64,000 nucleotides of DNA from JANWVO01 sp037446555 (GTDB lineage Bacteria > Acidobacteriota > Terriglobia > Bryobacterales > Bryobacteraceae). A program made the translations under genes and the position numbers. Position 1 is the first letter of the stretch; each line of letters starts with the position of its first letter. Of the stretch, positions 1-9,215 are shown in pieces. The stretch spans positions 1 to 64,000 of the forward strand of contig JBBIIK010000005.1 in the NCBI GenBank assembly GCA_037446555.1, read 5' to 3'. The notes beneath the pieces were generated by a model. It was given only the letters and a program-made list of their open reading frames with translations, had not been told where the DNA came from and made no database searches.

Positions 1-300
1 CTTTCTATCGCGGTAATCTCGTATTGGGGCAAACCTAAGACGATCTCAGAATCGGTCAAATCAAAATCTCCCAAGATTGTTTTACCAATCTGGGATCAGG
101 CTTTGCCCCCGCAATTGATCAAGAGCCCAGGAGCCACCCCGCGCCCGCCGGGATTGTCCGCGCGAATCCCGCTCCCGGCTGCAAATCTTCCCTCCAGAAC
201 GCTTCAGCCTCTGGCGCATTCGGTTAGCGCGCGGAAGCGGATTCCCTGGTTTGCAATGCGGCACAAAGACCGATTTGGTAAACTGACAGGTGAACCCGGC
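1..300. other. Non-coding leader upstream of tRNA-Phe
   Basis: I see no convincing gene in these 300 bases. The first ~110 bases are visibly richer in A and T than the rest of the window. They hold an imperfect inverted repeat (listed separately). The remainder is GC-rich spacer. A possible -10 element (TAAACT, 279-284) sits 16 bases before the tRNA, but no good -35 lies at 16-18 bases from it, so the tRNA promoter is uncertain. Confidence 0.5.
69..95. repeat. 10-bp inverted repeat with one bulge
   Basis: TCCC-A-AGATTG (69-79) pairs with CAATCTGGGA (86-95) around a six-base loop, with A73 bulged. Read on the minus strand the stem is followed by a moderately T-rich stretch (GATTTTGATTTG), so it could be a weak terminator for a gene lying left of the window or an operator. 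No function can be assigned from the sequence alone. Confidence 0.5.
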
Positions 301-376
301 GGCCAGGTAGCTCAGTTGGTAGAGCGCGGCCCTGAAAAGGCCGGCGTCGGCGGTTCGAGTCCGTCCCTGGCCACCA
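301..376 (+). tRNA. tRNA-Phe (GAA)
   Basis: A full cloverleaf can be drawn. The acceptor stem GGCCAGG (301-307) pairs with CCTGGCC (366-372). The D arm is GCTC..GAGC. The anticodon stem CGGCC/GGCCG encloses the loop CTGAAAA, giving anticodon GAA (phenylalanine). The T arm carries GGTTCGAGTCC. The discriminator base is A and the 3' CCA (374-376) is encoded. The gene stands alone, with no adjoining tRNA or rRNA. Confidence 0.97.
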
Positions 377-524
377 CCCTCCCGCAGGCCCATTCACCTC
401 TGCGAAACCCCTTGTAGCAGCCTGAGTTCAAGAGGCTCGCGCCCCGGCTGGCCGCGCCCACCACCGTCGCAGGCGGCAACCGCGCCGGGATGCGGCTGCC
501 GCGCAAACGCCTCGCCGGCGATCC

Positions 525-3284
525 CTACTGCTGCTCCTGCTCCGCGCCACCCCGCGCCGCCGGGCCGGGGAACCGGAACACCGCGTTCAGGAACGCCACG
601 TTCAGACCGTCGTGGAAAGCGCGGAAGTTCGGGTCCGCAGTGAAGCTCACCACTGCTCCCCGCCCCTGATTCGCAACCACCAGGAACGGCTTGTAGGCGA
701 GCTGCTTCCTGTTTTCCTCCCACAGATATCCGGAGAGGAGCAGCTTGTCCGGCGCCTCGTAGATGATGGCGTTCACGCCCCGGTCCCTCTTGATCGGAGC
801 GTAAATCGTGCGCCCGTTCACCAGCACGTTCACCGACTCGGGCAGCCCGGCCGTCACCCAAGTTTCCGGATCGACGCGCGCCCGGACGATCACTCCCGCC
901 ACCGCATCCGGAAGGCGCCTCTCCGGTTCCACTGCCTTTTCGAAGTCTTCTTCCTTGACGAGCAGTTTCCCCGGCACCGGCCCCGCCGCCGGCGCCGCGG
1001 GCGCTGCGGGCGCCGCTCCGGGCGCAGGGGACGGCTGCGCGGAAGGCTTCGCCGCTTCCGAAGGGCGCGCGCCAGGTGCCGCTGCACCTTCGCGCGCCAG
1101 TTGCTCCTGTTGCAGCGCCAGCAGATTCACCTGCGGACTCGAAAGCCATTGGAGCGCCCCTCCGATCCCTACTACCACGCCCCCTTCCCGCACCCACTGC
1201 TGGATGCGAGCCGCAGCGCTGTTCAATGCCGTACCGTAGCCGCCTCCGAAGCCGCCCGCATCGGGCAGGATCAGCACTTGAAACTTGCTCAGATCCGCCG
1301 AGGCGAGCGACGAGGCGCGAACCGCGGTCACCGGATAACCAAACTGCCGCTCCAACACGAATCGCGTGGCGCCGGCAGCCAGAGAGGACACCGGGGTGTC
1401 CCACACCATCGCCACTCTCGGGCGCCGCACCGCGCTCACATAGTTGCTGCCGAAATCGATGCCATCTTCCACCCAGCTCGTGTTGGTGGCGATCACCTCG
1501 GCGCCGCTCGACTCCGCGTAGCGCGCCACTTTGTCATGCAAGTCCGCGCCGTTTTGCTTCACCAGCACGATCAGCGTGCCTGACGGGAACTTCCGCCCGT
1601 TTTGCGTGAACGGCTTGTTGGCGGTCAGCACCCGAAGCCCGCCGCGCAGCGCCGCAGCGAGGAACCGCCCGGCTGCCTGCGTGCCCCAGGGAACCAGATA
1701 CGCCACCTCGGCGCGCCCGCTCACCGATCCCTTCGGGCGCCAGGGCGCCGTCACGGGCGTGGAAGCTACTGTGGCTGGCGCGGACAGCCCGTCGCACTCC
1801 ACGTTGAACATCAGCGGCAGGCTCCAGCCGGTTACGTCGTAAATCTCGTCCGGAAGGCCCTTTTTCCGCCTCCGCTCCTGCTCTTTCACGAACGTGTCCT
1901 CCATGGGAACGCTCTTCTCGAGCAGCACACGGATGAGCCGTTTCCGCGGCTGCGCCGCGCTCACCAGGTAGGACCCCGCAGGATACTTCTTCCCGCCAGC
2001 CTCGAAATCCGCGCCGGCGCGCCGAACCTCGATGCCGTGCTCGGCAAGGATGCCTGCCAGCTTGTCGGCGGCGCTTGCGTCGCCGCGCCGCGCCAGAACG
2101 TATTCCTTCACCGGCTCGCTCTTGCCTTCCTCGACAGCCGTCACCTGATAACGCCAGAAACTGTCGAGCAACTCCCCGCGGCGCTGCGCCGCCGTCTCGC
2201 AGGTCGCGATGGAGGCGACAAAGTGTCTCCGCACGCTCTCCTGATAGCCGTACAGCGTGTCGTCGGATCGCCGCACCACCAGGCCGCGCACGCTCGCGTT
2301 CTCGTACGTCATGCCCATGCCGCCGTAAAACCACGGCCAGGAGGCGCCGTATCCGGGGTAGAACTCGTCGAAGACCTCGCGCGTGAAATAGGGCCAACCC
2401 GCGCGGTCGAAGTACTTCGCGTTGTTCTGCCCGAACCACTGCATCTGCTTCTTCTGCTCGGCGGTGATGTGCGGGTTGTAGGGCGGCGCGCCGGGCGTGA
2501 AGAAGTAGGTGGAATTGGACCCCATTTCGTGCAGGTCCACCACGACGTGCGGCAGCCATTCCCGCAGGTAGCGCACGCGCCCGAGCGTCTCGGGCTGCGT
2601 GAGAGCGAACCAGTCGCGGTTCATGTCGAACAGATAGTGGTTCGAGCGCCCGCCGGGCCAGGGTTCGGCGCGCTCGGCAGCCGACGGGTGCTCGTCCGGC
2701 TCCAGCCCGAGGTTCGTGACGAAATTGTGGATGAAGCGCGCCCTGCCGTCGGGGTTCTGCAGCGGATCGAGAAGCACGATGACGTTCCTGCGAACCTGTT
2801 CGATCATCGCGTCGTTCCGCGCAGCCAGCAGGTGGTAGGCGGTCAGCAGAGCCGCGTCCGGCGAAGAGATCTCGTTGCCGTGGACTCCGTACATCAGCGC
2901 CAGAACCGAGGGCGAGGAGGCTACCAGCTTCTTCGCCTCCGCCTCGGGCGTCTTGCGCGGGTCTGCGAGCCGTTGCTGCGCGGCTTTGATCTCGGCCAGC
3001 CTGCGGAGGTTCTCTTCCGAAGAGATGGCCGCATAGAAAAGACGCCGCCCTTCCCACGTCCGGCCATAGTCGAAGAGCTTGATGCGCGAGGGCGCCGCGG
3101 CAGCCAGCGCCTCGAAGTAGCGCGCGATCTCTTCGGGCCTGGCGTGGCGCGTGCCCGGCTCGAAGCCCAGCGTCTTCTCCACGGTGGGAATGCCGGCTTC
3201 GTATTGGGCCCCGGGCCAGAACTCGAACTTCTGCGCGAAAACGGAGGCGGCGGAAAGCGCCAGCAGGAACAGCCTTCTGTACAT
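525..3284 (-). CDS. Secreted M14-family zinc carboxypeptidase-like protein
   Basis: About 919 aa. I chose the ATG at 3284 because it opens a clear Sec signal peptide (residues 1-17, ending VFAQ) and has GGAG just upstream; the open frame extends 38 codons further without such features. The M14 zinc site is visible as H135-G-N-E138 and H252 in VDLHEMG, with NPDG (177-180), the arginine-bearing MNRDW (221-225) and a candidate catalytic glutamate at E328 (MTYEN). The C-terminal half looks like a glutamine-amidotransferase-like/beta-helical region followed by a Pro/Ala-rich linker near residues 760-800. It probably acts in the periplasm or outside the cell on peptides. It is the last gene of a long minus-strand run, 50 bases after the Dabb gene. 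Substrate is unknown. Confidence 0.88.
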   Translation of the reverse strand: MYRRLFLLALSAASVFAQKFEFWPGAQYEAGIPTVEKTLGFEPGTRHARPEEIARYFEALAAAAPSRIKLFDYGRTWEGRRLFYAAISSEENLRRLAEIKAAQQRLADPRKTPEAEAKKLVASSPSVLALMYGVHGNEISSPDAALLTAYHLLAARNDAMIEQVRRNVIVLLDPLQNPDGRARFIHNFVTNLGLEPDEHPSAAERAEPWPGGRSNHYLFDMNRDWFALTQPETLGRVRYLREWLPHVVVDLHEMGSNSTYFFTPGAPPYNPHITAEQKKQMQWFGQNNAKYFDRAGWPYFTREVFDEFYPGYGASWPWFYGGMGMTYENASVRGLVVRRSDDTLYGYQESVRRHFVASIATCETAAQRRGELLDSFWRYQVTAVEEGKSEPVKEYVLARRGDASAADKLAGILAEHGIEVRRAGADFEAGGKKYPAGSYLVSAAQPRKRLIRVLLEKSVPMEDTFVKEQERRRKKGLPDEIYDVTGWSLPLMFNVECDGLSAPATVASTPVTAPWRPKGSVSGRAEVAYLVPWGTQAAGRFLAAALRGGLRVLTANKPFTQNGRKFPSGTLIVLVKQNGADLHDKVARYAESSGAEVIATNTSWVEDGIDFGSNYVSAVRRPRVAMVWDTPVSSLAAGATRFVLERQFGYPVTAVRASSLASADLSKFQVLILPDAGGFGGGYGTALNSAAARIQQWVREGGVVVGIGGALQWLSSPQVNLLALQQEQLAREGAAAPGARPSEAAKPSAQPSPAPGAAPAAPAAPAAGPVPGKLLVKEEDFEKAVEPERRLPDAVAGVIVRARVDPETWVTAGLPESVNVLVNGRTIYAPIKRDRGVNAIIYEAPDKLLLSGYLWEENRKQLAYKPFLVVANQGRGAVVSFTADPNFRAFHDGLNVAFLNAVFRFPGPAARGGAEQEQQ

Positions 3285-3334
3285 AGACTCCAGAATACAA
3301 TCCGGAGCCGGGCTGCCGCGGCGCCAGACGCGCG

Positions 3335-3769
3335 TCAGTTCGTGATGTCGTGCGTGTAAGAGTATCCGCGCACCGGGAGGTAGATGTTGTCCGCCCACGC
3401 CCGGTGCGCCGGATGATCCTCGTACGCCTTGAAAGCGGCTTCGTTCTCGAACTCGATCACGAAGGCGTCCGTCATCGGGCGCATGCGGAATGAGCCGTCC
3501 GCCTGCCGCTCCGCCCGCGTGCCCTGCACCTTCATCGGCTTCAGCCAGACGTTGCGGATTCCCGGAATCTCCGCAGCCATCTTCTCTACGCCTGCCAGCA
3601 CCGCCTGTTTCTGCTCCTCCGTGGTGCCGTCGCGGTAGTAGAGCGTCACCACATGCAGGACCGTCTTCGGCTTGCCGTACTTATTGGCCGCCGCCTGCAG
3701 CCCGGCGCCCAGCGCCAGCAACAACGCAGCCGCCGCCCAGCTTTTCCATCCCGGATTCCTGATTTGCAT
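3335..3769 (-). CDS. Secreted Dabb (stress-responsive A/B barrel) domain protein
   Basis: 144 aa. An N-terminal signal peptide (residues 1-27, ending LQAAA) is followed by one ferredoxin-like Dabb domain: HVVTLYYRDGTTEEQ, IPGIRNVWLK and a closing FKAYEDHPAHRAWADN segment. Dabb domains form dimeric alpha/beta barrels. Many are of unknown function, some are cyclases or decarboxylases. The export signal is less usual for the family. The start lies 89 bases inside the upstream membrane-protein gene, and no later methionine would keep the signal peptide. Its biochemical role cannot be deduced. Confidence 0.8.
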   Translation of the reverse strand: MQIRNPGWKSWAAAALLLALGAGLQAAANKYGKPKTVLHVVTLYYRDGTTEEQKQAVLAGVEKMAAEIPGIRNVWLKPMKVQGTRAERQADGSFRMRPMTDAFVIEFENEAAFKAYEDHPAHRAWADNIYLPVRGYSYTHDITN

Positions 3770-4166
3770 CCACCTTCTCCTTCCGGATCACAATTCCCGG
3801 CAGCCCCGACCACTCTTCGCACAGCACGATCGAATTGGCCGGATTGCGCGGGTCGTACTTCACATTCACGGGCCCTGCCAGCCGCGACGGATCTTCCGGC
3901 AGCAGCGCACGCAGCGCGGAGACATCCTGCGAGGCGAAGTAGGCCACCCCGCTCAGCTCGTACTGATAGTGGATCAGGTCCGTCCCGGCGTCCAGCACGA
4001 GGCCCTCCACCGTTCGCTGCCAGCGGTTCAACGCCACGCGCCGCCGCCGCTCCTTTTCCGCGGGCGTCAGCCGCCTGCGGTAGACGATCCACGCCGCCAG
4101 CGCCAGCAGCCCGGCCCCGGCCAGCAAGCCGCCCGCCATGCGGGGATCGGCCCAAATCACATCCAT
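3681..4166 (-). CDS. Single-span membrane protein, DUF3592-like
   Basis: About 161 aa from the ATG at 4166. One transmembrane helix (residues ~10-27, GGLLAGAGLLALAAWIVY) is followed by a basic stop-transfer segment and a small beta-rich domain containing IHYQYELSGVAYFASQD and VKYDPRNPANS, which resembles DUF3592-type extracytoplasmic domains. It starts 12 bases after the stop of the fumarylacetoacetase-family gene, so it is probably in the same operon. The last ~29 codons overlap the Dabb gene in another frame and are low-complexity (Gly/Ala), so the true domain probably ends before them. Function unknown. Confidence 0.6.
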   Translation of the reverse strand: MDVIWADPRMAGGLLAGAGLLALAAWIVYRRRLTPAEKERRRRVALNRWQRTVEGLVLDAGTDLIHYQYELSGVAYFASQDVSALRALLPEDPSRLAGPVNVKYDPRNPANSIVLCEEWSGLPGIVIRKEKVDANQESGMEKLGGGCVVAGAGRRAAGGGQ

Positions 4167-4177
4167 ATGAGATTGTT

Positions 4178-4969
4178 TTACACCTTTTCCGCCGGATCCG
4201 CATCCTCGACGATGCGGTTTTCCAGCCTGCCGATGCCAGGGATCTCCACTTCGACCAGGTCGCCGGGCTCCACCGCGCCCACCCCCGGCGGCGTTCCCGT
4301 GGCGATCAGGTCGCCCGGCTCCAGCGTGAGGAACGACGTGATGTAGGCGATCAGCTGCGGCACGGCGAAGATCATCCCGGTGACGGAAGCGTCCTGGCGC
4401 ACTTCGCCGTTGACCCGGGAGATGATGCGCAGATCCTCGAAGCGCACCTGCTCCTTCGGCACCCAGCACGGACCCACGGGGCAGAACGTGTCGCTGCCCT
4501 TGGCGCGCGTCCACTGCCCGTCCTTCTTCTGCCAGTCGCGTGCCGTGATGTCGTCGAGCACCGTGTACCCCGCCAACACGTCCCACGCCTCTGCCTCGCT
4601 CACGCGCCGCGCCCGGCGCCCCACCACCAGCCCCAGTTCGCCTTCATAGGAGAGCTTCTCAACGCCGTGGGGCCGCACCACAGGCGCCCGGTGCCCGTTC
4701 AGCGACGACGGCGGCTTCAGGAACAGCAACGGCTCGGAAGGCACCTCGTTGCCAAGCTCGCGGGCGTGCTCCGCGTAGTTCCTGCCCACGCAGACGATCT
4801 TCGACGGACACACGGGCGGCAGGAAACGCACATCGTCCAGGCGGTAACTGGCCCCCGCGGGCGTGACGAAGCGCTCCCCCACGAGCCGCCCACAGAGCAC
4901 GCCCGGATGATGGTCAGGCGCATCCAGCGGCACGGCGGAGTCACGGGCAATTCTGGCGTAGTTCGACAT
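4178..4969 (-). CDS. Fumarylacetoacetate hydrolase family protein
   Basis: 263 aa, the usual length for the FAH/2-hydroxyhepta-2,4-diene-1,7-dioate isomerase group. Hallmarks are CVGRNYAEHARELG, YEGELGLVVG (two of the metal-ligand acidic residues), GYTVLDDITARDWQ, the lysine in RAKGSDTFCPVGP, and DLIATGTPPGVG near the C-terminus. Members hydrolyse, decarboxylate or isomerise acylpyruvate-like compounds using Mg2+. The exact substrate (for example oxaloacetate, acylpyruvate or an aromatic-degradation intermediate) cannot be decided. The gene begins 6 bases after the FN3 lipoprotein stop. Cytosolic. Confidence 0.9.
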   Translation of the reverse strand: MSNYARIARDSAVPLDAPDHHPGVLCGRLVGERFVTPAGASYRLDDVRFLPPVCPSKIVCVGRNYAEHARELGNEVPSEPLLFLKPPSSLNGHRAPVVRPHGVEKLSYEGELGLVVGRRARRVSEAEAWDVLAGYTVLDDITARDWQKKDGQWTRAKGSDTFCPVGPCWVPKEQVRFEDLRIISRVNGEVRQDASVTGMIFAVPQLIAYITSFLTLEPGDLIATGTPPGVGAVEPGDLVEVEIPGIGRLENRIVEDADPAEKV

Positions 4970-4975
4970 CTCTAT

Positions 4976-5952
4976 CTATGGTGCGACGATTTCCACCGGA
5001 TCGCAGGGACGGCTTTCATTGCCCTTCTCGTCGATGGCGGACACGGCGTACCGGTAGCGTTTGCCCGGCGCGGCTGTCCGGTCGCTGAAGGTCGACGACG
5101 GACCAGGCTCGCCGAGCCGTTGCAGCTCGCCGTCCTCCTCGGCGCGCCAAATCTGGTAGGCGCGGAAGTCGTCCTCGCGGTTCCGGTCCCAGTTCAGTTC
5201 GATCGAGCCCGTTCCCGCCAGCGCCCGGAGCCCGGCAGGCGGAGCGGGCGGGAACCTGTCCTCGTATTCGATCCGCACCGGCGCCGTACGTTCGCTCACC
5301 GCTGGCGCCGCGCCGGTCTGCGCCATCTGCTCGACGGCGTATTCATAGGCCTTTCCGAAACTCGCCTCGCGGTCCAGCCACTCCCGCTGCTCCACCTCCG
5401 CCGCCTGTTCGAACTCCGCCTCAGACTTGCGAAACACGCGCCACCGCGCGCCCTCGCCTTCCCACGTCACGCGAACGCCTTCCGGGGTTCCTTCCGCGCG
5501 CAGCCCGCGCGGCGGCGCCGGCGGTGCGATGATCCTCAACACGAGCAGGTTCGACCACTGCGAGACCCTGCCGCGCGGGCCTCGAGTCCTCACCCCAAAC
5601 ACCATCTCCATGCCAGCCCACGCCCGCGCCGGCACGCTCAGCCGGGCCACGCCTTCGCGGATCTCCGGTGCGGGCAGACGCTCGCTTCCTGCCAGCCATG
5701 CGGAGATGTCGAATCCGCCCTGAGGATTCTCGCCGGCTCGCAATTCAATCTCGGGAGGCACCTTCAATAGCAGATCCTCAGTGGTCTTCTGCGGAACCGT
5801 GAACTGCAACAAGACCACTTCGCCCCGCTGGAACCCGTTCAGGTCTTCGACTGCCTCCGGGATCATCAGCGCCGGCGGAAGCGGATCGCCCGTGTATCCG
5901 CAGCCGCACAAGATCGCGGCGGCAAGGCAGGGCAGGAAGCGGCGTGGACCGG

Positions 5953-5956
<4 letters not shown>
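4976..5956 (-). CDS. Lipoprotein with fibronectin type III domains
   Basis: 326 aa. Starts with GTG, which overlaps the hslU stop by four bases (GTGA), so translation is probably coupled. The N-terminus is a lipoprotein signal with lipobox L16-C-G-C19. Two FN3-like beta-sandwiches can be recognised (~140-230 and ~235-325) by patterns such as PPAPPRGLRA, RVTWEGEGARWRVFR and IELNWDRNREDDFRAYQIWR. An earlier region (~35-130) is probably a further beta-domain. Such proteins usually act as envelope-exposed binding modules. The coupling to a cytosolic protease gene looks like operon packing rather than shared function. Confidence 0.85.
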
Positions 5957-7311
<1,355 letters not shown>

Positions 7312-7313
7312 GG

Positions 7314-7853
7314 TCAGCCGATCTCCTGGATCTGGAAATTGTGGTTCGTGAAGATGCAAATGTCGGCGGCGATCGTCATCGCCTTCTCGGCAATCGCGCG
7401 CGCATCCAGATCCGTGTTCTCCAGCAGCGCCCGCGCCGCCGCCTGCGCGATTGTGCCGCCGCTGCCGATGGCGGCGCAGTCCGAGTCCGGCTCGATCACG
7501 TCACCGTTGCCGCTCAACAGGTAAACGTGCTCGCCGTCCGCCACCAGCAACAGAGCCTCCAGATGGCGCAGCACGCGGTCTGTTCGCCAGTCCTTGGCCA
7601 GCTCCACCACGCTGCGCGGCAGGTTGCCGTTGAACTGCTCCAGCTTCGATTCAAAGCGCGCGAACAGCGCGAAGGCGTCCGCCGTCGAGCCGGCGAACCC
7701 GGCTACGATCCTGTCCTTGTGCAGACGCCGCAGCTTGTTTGCGCGCGCCTTCAGCACCTCCGAGCCGAGCGTCACCTGCCCGTCGCCGGCCATGACCGTC
7801 TTGCCGTTGCGGCGCACCACCAGAATGGTTGTCCCGTGAATCCGTGATGACAT
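7314..7853 (-). CDS. hslV: HslV, peptidase subunit of the HslUV protease
   Basis: 179 aa from the ATG at 7853. The mature protease would begin at Thr8 after removal of a seven-residue propeptide (MSSRIHG|TTIL), the N-terminal nucleophile of the proteasome-like family. GDGQVTLG, GFAGSTADAF and AIGSGG are conserved. There is no strong Shine-Dalgarno sequence; the gene follows the response-regulator stop by 34 bases and is probably transcribed with it. It forms a dodecamer with HslU in the cytosol. Confidence 0.97.
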   Translation of the reverse strand: MSSRIHGTTILVVRRNGKTVMAGDGQVTLGSEVLKARANKLRRLHKDRIVAGFAGSTADAFALFARFESKLEQFNGNLPRSVVELAKDWRTDRVLRHLEALLLVADGEHVYLLSGNGDVIEPDSDCAAIGSGGTIAQAAARALLENTDLDARAIAEKAMTIAADICIFTNHNFQIQEIG

Positions 7854-7887
7854 GGAGGATCCGACAACCCCAGTGTAGCGCGGCGTC

Positions 7888-9201
7888 TCAAGCCAGACCC
7901 ATCCGTTCGAGCTTGCGGTACAGCGTCTTGCGCTCGATGCCCAGGATGCGCGCCGCACGGCTCTTGTTGCCGCCGGTCGCCGCCAGTACCTTGCGGATCT
8001 GTTCGGCTTCCGCCTCGGCCAGCGTCTCGCCCGGCTCCTCCTTCGGGCTCGAGGCGCGGATCGCCTCCTCCACCGCGTCCTCGGTGATCCTTCCGCCCGG
8101 CGCCAGGATCACCAGCCGCTCGATCATGTGCTGCAACTGCCGTACATTGCCGGGCCATTCATACTCCGACAGCGCCCGCATGCCGCTTTCGGTGATCCGC
8201 GTGTCCAACCCGTAGCGTTCGTTGTAGCGCTTCAGGAACGCCGCCGCCAGCAGCGGGATGTCGCCGCGCCGCTCGCGCAGCGGCGGCACCGTGATCCGCA
8301 CCACGTCCAGCCGGTACCAGAGATCCTCGCGGAACTTCCCCTCCTCCACCATCTTCCGGAGGTCGCGGTTGGTGGCAGCCAGGATGCGTACGTCCACCTT
8401 TTTCGGGCGCGAGGAGCCCAGCGGGCGCACCTCCTTCTCCTGCAAAAAGCGCAGTAATTTCAGCTGAAAATTCAGGTCGATTTCGCCGATCTCGTCCAGG
8501 AATACCGTGCCGCCATTGGCCGCCTCGAATACACCCGTGCGGTCCCGGTCCGCGCCCGTGTAGGCGCCGCGCATAGCGCCGAACAGCTCGCTCTCGATCA
8601 GCGTGGGCGCCAGCGAGGCGCAATCGACGGGGATGAACGGCATCGAGGCGCGCGCCGAGTTTGAGTGTATCATGTGCGCGATCAGCTCCTTGCCAGTCCC
8701 CGTCTCGCCTTCGATCAGCACCAGCGCGTCGGTGGGAGCCACGCGCGAGATCGTCTTGTAGATCTCCACCATCTTCGGCGCGCTGCCGATCATCTCCGTC
8801 GGCAGCGGCTCTTCCGGCTCCACCTCATCGTCGTCTTCGGCAGCGACACCCTCTGCGCGTTTCAGGATCTTCAGCAGCTCGTCCAGATCGAAGGGCTTGG
8901 CGATGTAGTCGTAGGCGCCGCCCTTTGTGGCCGCCATCACCGTCTCCATGCTCCCGCGCGCCGACATCAGGATCACCTTCGCCTGCGGCGAAGACTGCCG
9001 CGCCGCGTGGAGAATGTCGATCCCCGTGCGGTCGTCGATATAAATGTCGCTCACCACCAGCGGATACTCGCCCCGCTCCAGCCGCTCCAGGGCCTCCCGC
9101 GTCGACGCCACCGCCTCCACCGCATACCCTTCCAGCTCCAGGAAGGTCGCAAGCGTGGAGCGCACCGCAGCGTCGTCTTCCACCAGCAGAAGAGGGGTCA
9201 T
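7888..9201 (-). CDS. Sigma-54-dependent response regulator (NtrC family)
   Basis: 437 aa with the full three-domain layout. The receiver domain (1-115) has D9, D10, phospho-acceptor D52 and K102. The AAA+ domain (~137-370) has Walker A GETGTGKE (165-172), the sigma-54 contact loop G-A-Y-T-G-A (212-217, Tyr in place of the usual Phe) and Walker B VFLDEIGE. A Fis-type helix-turn-helix (~395-435, NKSRAARILGIERKTLYRKL) closes the protein. It should activate RpoN promoters when phosphorylated. It lies 14 bases after the histidine kinase stop, so the two are a cognate pair. Target promoters are not identifiable here. Confidence 0.95.
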   Translation of the reverse strand: MTPLLLVEDDAAVRSTLATFLELEGYAVEAVASTREALERLERGEYPLVVSDIYIDDRTGIDILHAARQSSPQAKVILMSARGSMETVMAATKGGAYDYIAKPFDLDELLKILKRAEGVAAEDDDEVEPEEPLPTEMIGSAPKMVEIYKTISRVAPTDALVLIEGETGTGKELIAHMIHSNSARASMPFIPVDCASLAPTLIESELFGAMRGAYTGADRDRTGVFEAANGGTVFLDEIGEIDLNFQLKLLRFLQEKEVRPLGSSRPKKVDVRILAATNRDLRKMVEEGKFREDLWYRLDVVRITVPPLRERRGDIPLLAAAFLKRYNERYGLDTRITESGMRALSEYEWPGNVRQLQHMIERLVILAPGGRITEDAVEEAIRASSPKEEPGETLAEAEAEQIRKVLAATGGNKSRAARILGIERKTLYRKLERMGLA

Positions 9202-9215
9202 GCCAGAAGTCCAGT

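Noticed and set aside
82..393. 103-aa frame antisense to tRNA-Phe
   Set aside because: It reads through the tRNA on the opposite strand and carries the RTRTADAGLF-type string seen in spurious database proteins that are tRNA antisense translations.
377..524. Possible terminator after tRNA-Phe
   Set aside because: Short GGCGGCA/TGCCGC complementarity near 472-500 has no T tract and competes with other pairings.
1534..3300. 588-aa minus-strand frame within the M14 peptidase gene
   Set aside because: Arg/Ala-rich shadow of the real gene in another frame, typical of GC-rich DNA, with no domain.
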